DNA from: CAIYTF01 sp963664845 | GTDB lineage: Bacteria > Bacteroidota > Ignavibacteria > Ignavibacteriales > Ignavibacteriaceae | Assembly (NCBI GenBank): GCA_963664845.1 | Contig: OY761615.1 | Location: forward strand, 1,922,001-1,986,000 | Direction: 5' to 3' | DNA: 64,000 nt | Shown: positions 25,787 to 36,200 of the stretch, piece by piece | Layout of the letters: every line of letters begins with the position of its first letter | Position numbering within the stretch: position 1 is the stretch's first letter | The notes under the pieces: model-generated | Told to the model about the DNA's origin: nothing | The model's input: the letters and a program-made list of their open reading frames with translations, nothing else | Databases searched by the model: none | Translations under genes and position numbers: made by a program

Positions 25787-25855
25787 TTAAATCTAAATTT
25801 TAAAACACAATACACGCTCAATATTTATATAGTATATATCGTCTAGAGTAAGCAT

Positions 25856-26830
25856 ATGGCATCAATATCAGTGACAAAAATAAGTCATTTTCGCCCGCGG
25901 CGGGTTTTAACTTTTATTCCAGGGTCAGTCTTAGATGATAAAAATGATCCGCTAACGCAATATGCTCTTCAATCCTTAAATGGTAGTATATCTCCCGAAT
26001 TTATTTCAGATTCATTGATCTTTGACTTAGAAGACAGTGTGGCACCAGATTTTAAAAATAAAGCAATAAATTCGATTGGCGAATTTTTAGAAATGTTGTC
26101 GAATAAACCTAAAATTGAATTAATATTACGTATTAATGCTATACCAAATACGAAGTTACTCGAGAAAGAGATTTTATTAGCAGCAAATAAAATGTTTGAT
26201 TCAATAATAATTCCCAAATTAGATTTACTCAGTTTCGTAAATATTTTCGAATCAATAAAAAATCTTACAAATCAAATAATTCCTATATTTGAATCAACAA
26301 ACGGGATTCATGATAAAGATCAAATATTAAATTTTGTTTTGTCCAATTCGTCATCGAAGTATAAAACATTAGACATTCCAGCCATAATTTTAGGATTAGA
26401 TGATTTGTCATCAGATTTAAGGATTCCCAGATATTCTTTCTTTACAGAACCTGCACTATGCTCAGTGTTAGGAGATTTCTCTTTATGTGCTCGAAGGTTT
26501 AACGTTCATGCAATCGGTCCGGTTTATAATAAATTCAAAGACCATGAAGGATTATTGGAGGAAACTCAGCGATTGAAAACGATTGGTTTCGGGGGCTCAT
26601 TGTGTGTGTATCCGCCCTACGTAAGGGATATAAAAAAGACTTTTACGCCTTCGAAGAATGATGTGAATTTTGCTCAAGAAGTTCTTACGAAATTACAAAC
26701 AGCATCCTTAAGCGGAAGGGGTTGGACATTTTATAATGATACAAAATACGATTTGGCAGATAAACAATATTTTGAGTGGGTAATGCAATATTCTGAATTA
26801 TGTATGAAATATGAACAGGAATTAATGTAG
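25856..26830 (+). CDS. CitE/HpcH-like aldolase or lyase
   Basis: A 324-aa TIM-barrel protein of the HpcH/HpaI aldolase and citrate lyase beta family. Recognised by RRVLTFIPGS at the start, LIFDLEDSVAPDFKNKA (the acidic pair that binds metal) and LILRINAI near residue 87, ALILGLDDLSSDLRI near 182 and IGFGGSLCVYPPYV near 245. Members make or break C-C bonds with acyl-CoA or 2-oxoacid substrates. It sits directly before the E1 dehydrogenase, suggesting it supplies or uses a 2-oxoacid. Markedly AT-rich. Confidence 0.8.
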   Translation: MASISVTKISHFRPRRVLTFIPGSVLDDKNDPLTQYALQSLNGSISPEFISDSLIFDLEDSVAPDFKNKAINSIGEFLEMLSNKPKIELILRINAIPNTKLLEKEILLAANKMFDSIIIPKLDLLSFVNIFESIKNLTNQIIPIFESTNGIHDKDQILNFVLSNSSSKYKTLDIPAIILGLDDLSSDLRIPRYSFFTEPALCSVLGDFSLCARRFNVHAIGPVYNKFKDHEGLLEETQRLKTIGFGGSLCVYPPYVRDIKKTFTPSKNDVNFAQEVLTKLQTASLSGRGWTFYNDTKYDLADKQYFEWVMQYSELCMKYEQELM

Positions 26831-26841
26831 GGGACATTTTT

Positions 26842-28773
26842 ATGAATATCAAGCAAATATTGCATCAGGCGTTAATGATAAGGAAGTTCGAAGAAAAACT
26901 CTTATTCTTATATTCGGAGGGCCACATTACTGGTACTCTTCATACCTGCATCGGTCAAGAATTGGCAGCAATCTTAATGATTGCACAGCTTTCTAATGAA
27001 GATTCAATTTTTTCTACTCACAGAGGACATGGTCACTTTATAGCCAGAACTAATGATATAGAAGGATTATTTGCAGAAATACTTGGCAAATCAACAGGCG
27101 TATGCGGAGGAATTGGCGGTACACAGCATTTGCATGCGAAGGGTTTTTACTCAAATGGAATCCAAGGAGGTATGCTACCAATTGGAGCAGGGATGGCCCT
27201 TTCCTATAAACTTAAAAGTTCTAATAATATTGCTGCTGTTTTCATTGGAGATGGTACTTTGGGTCAAGGTATCTTCTATGAAACGATTAATATTGCTTCA
27301 ACTTTAAATTTGCCATTATTAATAGTTATTGAAAATAATAATTATGCACAATCAACACCATCAAATCAATCACTTGCGGGGTCTATTAAAGGAAGAGCTG
27401 AGGCATTTGGTATTGGATACAGAGAATCTAATACTTGGGATATTGAAAACTTATCGTCTGTGGCCGAAGAAGGTGTGAATCATGTTCGCGAAAGCCGTAA
27501 ACCTTTGATAGTTGAAATTCTAACATATCGACTTGGAGCTCATTCAAAAGGTGATGATTTTAGGGATCCCTCGGAAATTCAAAAATATTTAGAGAAAGAT
27601 TTCATCAATACTCATTTAAGCACACTTTCACCAAGTATCGGAAATATGATCAAGAATATAGAGATTAAAATAGAGAAGGCTGTAACAAAAGCGTTAAATG
27701 CACCATCGAGTGAAATTAATATTTTCACTCCCGATCATTTAACGCCAATTTTAAATTGGAATAAAATGGATATTACTCCAGAAAGGATTTCTAATGTCAT
27801 TTATAAATCTCTAAAACACTTGCTCTCAGAGTATCTTAATGTCATTTTACTAGGGGAAGATATTGAAGCTCCTTATGGTGGTGCTTTCAAAATTACAAAG
27901 GACTTAAGCGTTCTCTTTCCAAATCGAGTGCTAAATATGCCTATCAGTGAATCCGCAATTATGGGCATGGCTACCGGCCTATCTATAGGCGGCTACTTTC
28001 CAATAATAGAAATTATGTTTGGTGATTTTTTAACATTAATATTTGATCAACTTTTCAATCACGCGTGCAAATTTAGGACTATCTATAATAACCAAATTGA
28101 AATACCATTAATTATTCGTACGCCCATGGGCGGGGGGCGGGGGTATGGCCCAACACATAGTCAATCACTTGAGAAATATTTCATTGGAATTCCTGACTTA
28201 CAACTTATTGCATTAAACTCTAGAGTATCACCATATCTGATATATAGTAATATTATTGCAAATTTCCATCATCCTGTTCTGGTAATTGAGAATAAAGTTT
28301 TGTATTCTAAATATTTAAATGCAAAGAACATCTCGGGATTTGATCTTTACTATTCGGATGAAAGTTTTCCATATCTAAAAATTTCTCCTGTTGATATTTC
28401 GCCCGATGTAACAATCTTTTGTTATGGTGGAGTACTAGATGACGTCGAAAAAGCTATTGAGTCGGTTTTTTTTGATGAAGAGATATTGTGCGAAGTTCTA
28501 TGTCCAAGTCAAATATACCCAATAAATATCCATCCGATCATAGAATCAGTGTCCACGACAAAGAAACTGATCACAATTGAGGAAGGATCTAATATTTGCA
28601 GTTTAAGTAGCGAAATTATAGCTATTTTGTATGAGCTGAAAATAGAAATAAAAGCAATACGCAGACTGGGCAACAATTCAATAATTCCAGCATCTACTTC
28701 GAACGAATTTAAAGTATTAAATTGTAAAGACAGAATTAAACAAGCTATAATTGAGGTTTATCATGCTCAATAA
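26842..28773 (+). CDS. Fused E1 alpha/beta 2-oxoacid (pyruvate/acetoin-type) dehydrogenase
   Basis: Thiamine-diphosphate enzyme that decarboxylates a 2-oxoacid and loads the acyl group on a lipoyl carrier. The alpha half has GHGHFIARTNDIEGLFAEILGK, and the TPP motif GDGTLGQG...ENNNYA (about 136-168). The beta half from about residue 320 has LGEDIEAPYGGAFKIT, PISESAIMGMATGLSIGG and TPMGGGRGYGPTHSQS. Both halves are joined in one 643-aa chain, seen in some bacteria. AGGGGAC precedes ATG 26842. The neighbour supplies a lipoyl carrier but no E2 acyltransferase or E3 is present. Confidence 0.88.
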   Translation: MNIKQILHQALMIRKFEEKLLFLYSEGHITGTLHTCIGQELAAILMIAQLSNEDSIFSTHRGHGHFIARTNDIEGLFAEILGKSTGVCGGIGGTQHLHAKGFYSNGIQGGMLPIGAGMALSYKLKSSNNIAAVFIGDGTLGQGIFYETINIASTLNLPLLIVIENNNYAQSTPSNQSLAGSIKGRAEAFGIGYRESNTWDIENLSSVAEEGVNHVRESRKPLIVEILTYRLGAHSKGDDFRDPSEIQKYLEKDFINTHLSTLSPSIGNMIKNIEIKIEKAVTKALNAPSSEINIFTPDHLTPILNWNKMDITPERISNVIYKSLKHLLSEYLNVILLGEDIEAPYGGAFKITKDLSVLFPNRVLNMPISESAIMGMATGLSIGGYFPIIEIMFGDFLTLIFDQLFNHACKFRTIYNNQIEIPLIIRTPMGGGRGYGPTHSQSLEKYFIGIPDLQLIALNSRVSPYLIYSNIIANFHHPVLVIENKVLYSKYLNAKNISGFDLYYSDESFPYLKISPVDISPDVTIFCYGGVLDDVEKAIESVFFDEEILCEVLCPSQIYPINIHPIIESVSTTKKLITIEEGSNICSLSSEIIAILYELKIEIKAIRRLGNNSIIPASTSNEFKVLNCKDRIKQAIIEVYHAQ

Positions 28774-29269
28774 TATTACTACTCCAATATTCATTCAAAA
28801 AATCAATTCAAATGATGAAAGTTATTTACTGGCTGAATTACTGGTCAAGGATGGGGACTATATTAAATTGAACGGACAAATAGCTTTACTTGAAACATCA
28901 AAAACAATTTTCGAACTTTTATCTCCGTGCGAAGGATATATATATATTAATCATAAATTCGTTGGCGGGCAAGTCTTTCCTTCTGATCTGTTTGCTGTAG
29001 TTTTGTCAACCACTAACTTCACTGAAAATGAAATTAATCTTATTTTCAAAAATCTAAAAGAGGAGAACGTTACTGAGCAAATAGGCTTTGGCTCCGAAAC
29101 TGTTTTCTCCAAAAAAGCCTTACAGTTAATTCAGAAACACGCATTAGATCAGAAAAATTTTACTGGCAAATCTATTATAAGAGAGAAGGATGTCTTGTTA
29201 TATATTTCCGATCTTAATATAAATACCAAAAAAATATCGGAGGAAAATAACAAAAATGTGCAAAAATAG
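28763..29269 (+). CDS. Stand-alone lipoyl carrier protein with E3/E1-binding domain, no acyltransferase domain
   Basis: A 168-aa protein. Residues about 1-80 form a lipoyl domain with the modified lysine at K47 in LLETSKTIFEL; residues about 113-149 form a peripheral subunit-binding domain (FSKKALQLIQKHALDQKNFTGKSIIREKDVLLYI). The catalytic E2 acyltransferase domain that normally follows is missing; the chain ends soon after. ATG 28763 is chosen (GAGG site); it overlaps the E1 gene by 11 bases. Expected role: carry the acyl group made by the upstream E1 to another acceptor, or feed a host E2. Confidence 0.82.
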   Translation: MLNNITTPIFIQKINSNDESYLLAELLVKDGDYIKLNGQIALLETSKTIFELLSPCEGYIYINHKFVGGQVFPSDLFAVVLSTTNFTENEINLIFKNLKEENVTEQIGFGSETVFSKKALQLIQKHALDQKNFTGKSIIREKDVLLYISDLNINTKKISEENNKNVQK

Positions 29270-29870
29270 TTAACACTTACTCTTGGATTATTCTACTTTT
29301 AATTTTAACCATATTATTTTCTTTATTTCGTGCGGCTCTATGAGTTAAATGTTTTACCGTTTCGAGGTAGGGTGGAATTAAATATCAGTTGAGACAAGAG
29401 GCGCCAAATCTCAAAAACTAATAAACTTTCGCTGCCTTTCCCTCCAATTTCGTATTTTCCCTTCTATTATTTGCTTTCTTCTGTTCCCCGGAAGCTCAAA
29501 AATAGTCAATTTGAGTGAGCGAGGCCGGGGTTTCTGTTGTTTTTGAAGCCGTGATTAATTCTCTAAAAATCGAGTAATTTCAAATACTAACTACGTATTT
29601 ATTGTAACAATTTGCAAATATTTTCCGCTTTCTCCAATTCAGGGATAGTGCGTCTTTTCTTTTGCCTGACTCCCTTTAATCATGTTCTTGGCCTTAAAAT
29701 ATACCAAGAAAATTCATTCCTCCCTGTATTCTTTTGCCGTTTTTGCCCCTATGAACTCAAAAATCCTTATATTTCCATTCGGCAATTTCTTGGAAATTCG
29801 CCACATTTAGGGCTATTTGAGCTGTTTTTAAGAAATTTTGGCAAATAAATAAGATATTTACGTGATAAAC
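29270..29870. other. Non-coding spacer before the helicase gene
   Basis: About 600 bases. The plus-strand frame at 29612-29848 lacks a ribosome-binding site and a protein-like pattern, so I do not call it. I see AT-rich stretches near the right end that may hold the promoter of the helicase operon, and no repeats. Confidence 0.5.
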
Positions 29871-32800
29871 ATGTCATCAAAATTCTTTACAAATCAGGAC
29901 GAAAATACGCTCATCAACAAAATTGAGGGCATTTTCAAATATAGGGATATTCATTTCTTTGATGCCTTAGTTGGTTATTTTCGTGCCTCCGGCTATTTCA
30001 GGATCCGTAATTTCATTGAAAAATCCGAAAATATTAGGATTTTAGTTGGAATTAACATCGATGCACTTGTCTATAAGGCCCATAGTGAAGGCCTTTTATT
30101 CGCAATAGACGAGAATCAGGCGCAGGAGGACTTTTTCAATGATATTCGTAAAAATATACAGTCCGCTGCATACGATGCCGAAGTAGAATCGGGGATGATA
30201 CAGTTGATCAGTGATATTTCGTCCAAAAAGCTTGAAATCAGGATTCATCCCAAACAGAATATTCACGCCAAACTTTATATATTCCGAGAAAAAGAGAAGC
30301 ATGATCATGGGTATGGTGCTGTCATTACCGGCTCCAGCAACCTTACCGATGCCGGTCTGGAACGCAATTTTGAATTTAATGTCGAACTGCGGGATAATAC
30401 CGATATAGAATTTGCCACGGAAACCTTCGAAAAGCTCTGGCTGGAATCCCTACCCGTTGCCGCGGAATATATCGATCGCCTTAAGAAAGAAACCTATCTA
30501 AATAATGAGTTCACCCCGTATGAAGTATATCTGAAATTTCTCATAGAGTATTTCGGTAAAAGTATTGAGTATGACCCCAATTCTGTTGCCGATCTTCCTA
30601 AAGGTTTTAAGCGACTGTCCTATCAGATCGACGCCGTAAACGACGGCTATAATAAGATGATGAAGCATAACGGCTTTTTCCTAGCCGATGTCGTCGGACT
30701 TGGAAAAACAATTGTCGCAATCCTCATAGCGAAAAAATATTTTTACCATAATGGATTTCCTTCCTATCGTTCTCGTACTTTGCTTATTGTCCCACCGGCC
30801 ATAAAAGTTAACTGGTCGGAAACTATCGATAAATTTCAGCTTGATAATGTTGATATTATCACAAATGGCAGCCTCCATAAAGTTTCCAATCCCCGAAAGT
30901 ATGATCTTATTATTGTCGATGAAGCTCACAAGTTCCGCTCTGATACCGCAGAAATGTATAACCAGTTGCAAAAGCTTTGCAAAACCCCTACCCGTGCCGG
31001 TAATCCTCACGGTTTGAATATTCCTAAGCGCGTGATACTGATCTCCGCCACTCCTTTGAATAATCGCCCTGAGGATATTGCTAATCTTGTCTATTTGTTC
31101 CAGGACAGCAAAAATTCTTCGCTTGAAGTTTCTAACCTGCAGCATTTTTTCAGAAGACATATAGATGCATATAAGAAACTGAAAAAGGAAAGTGATATTA
31201 GGATTGTTACTGCTAAGGTAAGAAAAATATATGAAGAGATTCGAGTTAAAGTCATATTGCCTTTAATGGTTCGCCGGACCCGCACTGATCTTGAAGTCAA
31301 TAAACAATATAAAGATGATCTCAAACTGCAGGGGATAAGGTTCCCTGTTATACGGGCTCCTGAAAAAATATTCTATGAACTTGAACCTGTTTTGGAAGAG
31401 TTGTATGATAAAACAATCCATGCGCTCTCGCATCCGTCCGACGGCTTGTGTTACAATCGCTACCGGGCAATTAGCTTTCTGATTTCCGAAAAAAAAAATA
31501 AATATCGCCAGCCCGATTTTATTTCCAGCCAGTTGGCAAAGATCATGAAGACTTTGCTGGTTAAGCGTATTGACAGCAGCTTCTTTGCATTCAAACAAAC
31601 CCTTCGCCGTTTCAAAGAGTCAACCGGCGTTATGGTAAAGATGTTCGAAAAAGGCACAATATTTATTGCTCCCAATTTCCCCGTCAATGAGTATATTGAA
31701 GAGGGCCGTGAAGAAGAACTTCTCGATGCGCTTCTTAATCTTGCCCCGGATGACCCTACCATCGAAATTTGTGCTCCATCTGATTTTCTTCCTGAATTTC
31801 TTGAAGGCCTTCTGCATGATTATGCCATTCTCTCTGAACTTGATGCCGATTGGGCCAAGATGGAGGATGATCCTAAACTGGTGACCTTTGTCCGCTATCT
31901 CGATGATATTCTTTTTAATAAAAAAACTAATCCTGAACAGAAATTAGTCGTGTTTTCCGAGAGTAAGGAGACAACGGAATATTTGACGGATAGCCTGAGA
32001 GACAGAATAAAACATAAAATTCTCACGGTTGACAGCAAAAATCGCAAAGATAAAATGCCTGTTGTGAAAGCTAATTTTGATGCCAACATCTCAAAACTCG
32101 AGCAGAAAAACGATTTTGATATGGTTATTTCTACCGAAGTATTGGCAGAAGGCGTAAATTTGCATCGTTCCAACGTCATCGTAAATTACGACACGCCCTG
32201 GAATTCAACTAGGCTTATGCAGCGCATTGGAAGAGTTAACCGAATCGGATCAACCGCCGCGGCAATTCATATTTACAATTTCTATCCCACTGCAAAAGTC
32301 AATAGTGATATTGAACTCGAAAAAAAAGCCATTATGAAGCTGCAGGCTTTCCATGAAGCACTTGGAGAGGACAGCCAGATATATTCTCCTGACGAAGAAT
32401 TCCAGACCTTTGGCATTTTCGATCATGCGGTCGAAGAAGGCAGGGATGAACGGCTTGGGTACCTTATGGCCATCCGCGAACTGAAGGAACAGAATCCCGA
32501 GCTCTTCAAACGAATTAAAGATATGCCTTTGCGTGCAAGAACCGGAAGGGTCAATGCTGCTCTTAGTGATGGTACAGTCTGCTTCATTCGCAATAATCGC
32601 CGTGATGCATTCCTCTCTCTTGCTCCTGATAATGCCATTGAAGAACTGACGTTCCTCGAAACGGTTAAGAAATTTGAAGCTCCCGTATCAGAAAAGTCAA
32701 TCCCGTTGCATACGTTTCATCATGAACAAGTTAAAACAGGCCTCGCTTTTTTCTCCGCCGCCGGCGAAAGGGAAAAAGCTCGTGATAAAAAAATAGATGT

Positions 32801-33176
32801 TGCCCAGGGGCCTAATGAAGTTCGCGCTTCTAATTTTTTAGCGAGGCTGCTCAATGTTCCTGAAATTAATGAAGAAGAACGCGAAGCTGTTACGCTTTCC
32901 TTGGAAGCAATCAGAACCGGTAAATTTAAAAATTTGCAGCGCGATTTAAATAAATTGGTTAAAGCGGTCAAAAAAGTTCCTATCAGGCCGGTGCTTTTGT
33001 TGGCCAAAGTTGTTGCGGTTATCAAGTCGTATCCTTTGGAAAATGTCAGCGAGCCTGCAGAAGAGATTAGCCCATATATATCCAATGCAACTTTTAACCC
33101 GGAAATAATCATTTCCGAAAGTTTCAGCGCTGGGAGTAGTCCAAAAGGGGAGGCTGGTAAAGATGAAATTTCCTGA
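29871..33176 (+). CDS. PLD-nuclease/SNF2-type helicase
   Basis: A 1101-aa protein with an N-terminal phospholipase D-type nuclease domain (HAKLYIF near residue 131, then GSSNLTDAGL), followed by a superfamily 2 helicase: Walker A GLGKT near 277, IIVDEAHKF (DEAH) near 349, SATPL near 390, and the second RecA lobe with QRIGRVNRIGS near 783. The final ~300 residues are not recognised. PLD-helicase fusions act in DNA restriction and repair. ATG 29871 is preferred over GTG 29862. It is first in a three-gene operon with the methyltransferase and the ATPase, a defence-type layout. Confidence 0.88.
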   Translation: MSSKFFTNQDENTLINKIEGIFKYRDIHFFDALVGYFRASGYFRIRNFIEKSENIRILVGINIDALVYKAHSEGLLFAIDENQAQEDFFNDIRKNIQSAAYDAEVESGMIQLISDISSKKLEIRIHPKQNIHAKLYIFREKEKHDHGYGAVITGSSNLTDAGLERNFEFNVELRDNTDIEFATETFEKLWLESLPVAAEYIDRLKKETYLNNEFTPYEVYLKFLIEYFGKSIEYDPNSVADLPKGFKRLSYQIDAVNDGYNKMMKHNGFFLADVVGLGKTIVAILIAKKYFYHNGFPSYRSRTLLIVPPAIKVNWSETIDKFQLDNVDIITNGSLHKVSNPRKYDLIIVDEAHKFRSDTAEMYNQLQKLCKTPTRAGNPHGLNIPKRVILISATPLNNRPEDIANLVYLFQDSKNSSLEVSNLQHFFRRHIDAYKKLKKESDIRIVTAKVRKIYEEIRVKVILPLMVRRTRTDLEVNKQYKDDLKLQGIRFPVIRAPEKIFYELEPVLEELYDKTIHALSHPSDGLCYNRYRAISFLISEKKNKYRQPDFISSQLAKIMKTLLVKRIDSSFFAFKQTLRRFKESTGVMVKMFEKGTIFIAPNFPVNEYIEEGREEELLDALLNLAPDDPTIEICAPSDFLPEFLEGLLHDYAILSELDADWAKMEDDPKLVTFVRYLDDILFNKKTNPEQKLVVFSESKETTEYLTDSLRDRIKHKILTVDSKNRKDKMPVVKANFDANISKLEQKNDFDMVISTEVLAEGVNLHRSNVIVNYDTPWNSTRLMQRIGRVNRIGSTAAAIHIYNFYPTAKVNSDIELEKKAIMKLQAFHEALGEDSQIYSPDEEFQTFGIFDHAVEEGRDERLGYLMAIRELKEQNPELFKRIKDMPLRARTGRVNAALSDGTVCFIRNNRRDAFLSLAPDNAIEELTFLETVKKFEAPVSEKSIPLHTFHHEQVKTGLAFFSAAGEREKARDKKIDVAQGPNEVRASNFLARLLNVPEINEEEREAVTLSLEAIRTGKFKNLQRDLNKLVKAVKKVPIRPVLLLAKVVAVIKSYPLENVSEPAEEISPYISNATFNPEIIISESFSAGSSPKGEAGKDEIS

Positions 33177-33233
33177 AGACAGTCTATTCTTGTGGCAGCT
33201 CAAAAATCCTTATGAATTTAGGAAGGCAATAAT

Positions 33234-36200
33234 TTGACGCGGGATAAAATAATACAAATAGTGTCTCAAGGGTACAACCGTGAGGAGTGGAAACCTTTGC
33301 TCTCCTATATATTCAATAAAGTTGATTTGTTTTCAGCGCCTCATCAAATAGCAGCTAATAATGACTCTGTCATTGGTATATGGCAGTTTGGTTCCATCCT
33401 GCTTGATGGTAATCGAAAGGTAGCCTTACTTGATGTTGAGGTAGCTGATTCTGTTCGTTTGCGGCATAATCGCCGCACCTTGCGTGACATCGCCGCTAAG
33501 TATATTGATCAGAATATTATTCACGGCGCCTTGGTCTTTTATTTTTCTTCCGCCGTTCAGGAATATCGCTTCTCCTTTATTTCAAAAGAGTCGTCTTTTG
33601 ATGCCGAAGGCCTTGAAGTTGATACTCAGACACATCCGAAACGGTTTACCTATCTTCTTGGAACTGCGCTTTGTAATACTGCCGTGCAACGCTTCGAAAA
33701 ACTTGCGTCTAAACAGGCCCTTTTTCCGCTTACGATGTCCGATCTGGTTGATGCTTTCTCAGTCGAATCCCTAACTAAAGAGTTTTATCGCGAACTTTCT
33801 GATTGGTATTTTTGGGCTTTGGATAAAGTAACGTTTCCGGCTGATTTTGAGAAAGATGAATCGATCCGGAATGCCTCTTCCATGATTCGCCTTATTACCC
33901 GTCTTATGTTTGTTTGGTTCATCAAACAGAAAGGCCTCGTGCCTGATGAATTGTTTGATGAAAATGAACTTCATTCCCTGCTTAAATATGATGATGTTAC
34001 TGGCAGTACCTATTATAAGGCAATTTTGCAGAATCTATTCTTCGCAACACTTAATACTGAAATTAAGGGGGAAAACCGACAGTTTGTAAAACGGCAGACT
34101 GGAGAGCAGGAATATTATCGTTACAAACGGTTCTTCAAAAATACAGATCGTTTTCTGGAATTGACCAAGGATATACCGTTTCTTAATGGCGGTTTATTCG
34201 AAAACCTAGATAAAAATCCGGGGCAGTCTGATGAAATGCGAATTGATTGTTTTTCTAATCAGAAAAGTAATGAAACCAGATTATGTGTTCCTGATTTTCT
34301 CTTTTTTGGAGGCACTAAACACGCCAATTTGAACAAAGCCTATGGTGATGCTTCCCATTCCGATGTCTATATTCGCGGACTTATTGATATTCTGAAAAGT
34401 TATAATTTTACCATTGAAGAAAATACTTCGTATGAAATTGAAGTAGCGCTCGATCCGGAACTGCTCGGCAAAGTCTTCGAGAATCTGCTTGCCAGTTTTA
34501 ACCCTGAAACACAGTCCACAGCCCGAAAACAGACAGGCTCCTTTTATACTCCGCGTGAAGTTGTCAGTTTTATGGTTGATGAATCACTTCTCATCTACTT
34601 GAAAAATTGTCTTCTTGATGCATTTCCGGAGAAAATAATTAATGTTAAGACCCAATTCGTTCTTTTTGGAGATCATAATTCCGATCCGCAGCAGTATAGT
34701 AATAAAACTGTTAATAATCGATGGGTTGGCAAAGAATCTGATCTCGAAAATAAACTTCGTGAATTGTTTCAAGAATTTTCTTCAGATAATCCGTTCAATC
34801 CATATGAGACCGATATTCTATTAACCGCAATAGATAATTGCAAAATTCTTGATCCAGCCTGCGGGTCTGGTGCTTTTCCCATGGGTGTTTTACAGAGGAT
34901 GGTAGCCGTACTTCAAAAACTTGACCCGGCCAATAAGGAGTGGCGCAAACTTCAAAAGGAAAAGGCTATTCGCGATGTTGAAACTGTGCTTTCAATTTCT
35001 GATAGGGAAGAACGCCAACAGCAATTGCTCTCAATTGAAAAGGTTTTTAGTGAAAATGCTTCAGATTATGGTCGAAAACTCTTCTTAATAAAAAATTGCA
35101 TTTATGGAGTTGATATTCAGCCTATCGCTGTACAGATTTCCAAACTTCGTTTTTTTATATCCCTTGTATGTGATCAGTCTACTGATACACTAGAGCAAAA
35201 ACTAAATATCCGCCCTTTGCCTAATCTGGAAACAAAATTTGTGTGCGCAGATACATTGATCGGTCTCAATAAAATGGAGGGTATGGATTTACATGACCCT
35301 GAAATCTCTAAATTGATTAGAGAGCTTAGGAATACTCGTTTTGAACATTTTTCTGTTACGCGTAAGGATAAAAAAAGAGATATAAGAGAAAAGGATAAAA
35401 TAATACGAAGAAATATCGCTACTCTCATAAAGGCAAATTATCGTTCATGGGAAGACGATCTAAAGGATAGGCTTAGCCACTTAGAATTATCTTTATCTAC
35501 GGGGCATAGCTCTATCTCTCGTAAGTGGGTACAAGAGCAGGAAGGTAGAATAGAGAACATTTTCGGCGCTGAAGCTAAAATACTCAAAGATGATGTCAGT
35601 GCATATGATAATTCGAAACTTAAAACATATCTTGTAATGAAGCAAAAGGAAATCGATAATCTAAAGTCCTTACTCGAAATGCCAAAACAACGCTTTGACG
35701 AAATGATAGCAGACTTTAATATTTATGATCAAGTCAGCACTGCTAAATGGTTTGATCCGGAATGGATGTTCGGTGTTTTAGGAGGGTTTAATATAATTAT
35801 TGGAAATCCTCCTTATATCGCTATTCAGAGAATTAATACTTCTATTAAAAATAATGTAACATCTCAGAATTATTCAACATTTGAAAATACCGGTGATATA
35901 TATGCTTTGTTTTATGAACGAGGTATCCAATTACTCTGCAAGGGTGGACTTCTTGCTTATATAACTTCTCGTCAATGGATGCAAGCTGCTTATGGAAAAT
36001 CATTGCGTAAATTTTTATCTACACAGTGTAATCCAATCCAATTAATTGATTTTGGGCAGGTTAAGATATTTGAGGGCGCTACAGTTTTTGTAAATATCAT
36101 TATTATTGAAAATAATTTAAATAAAAACACTTTATTAGCTTGCTTATTACCTGTGGATTATAATTTAGAGCATAATGATCTGAAAACTTTCTTTTCTCAA

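Noticed and set aside
29612..29848. Plus-strand 78-codon frame before the helicase gene
   Set aside because: No ribosome-binding site, odd amino acid pattern, and no similarity to a known family; the region reads as spacer.
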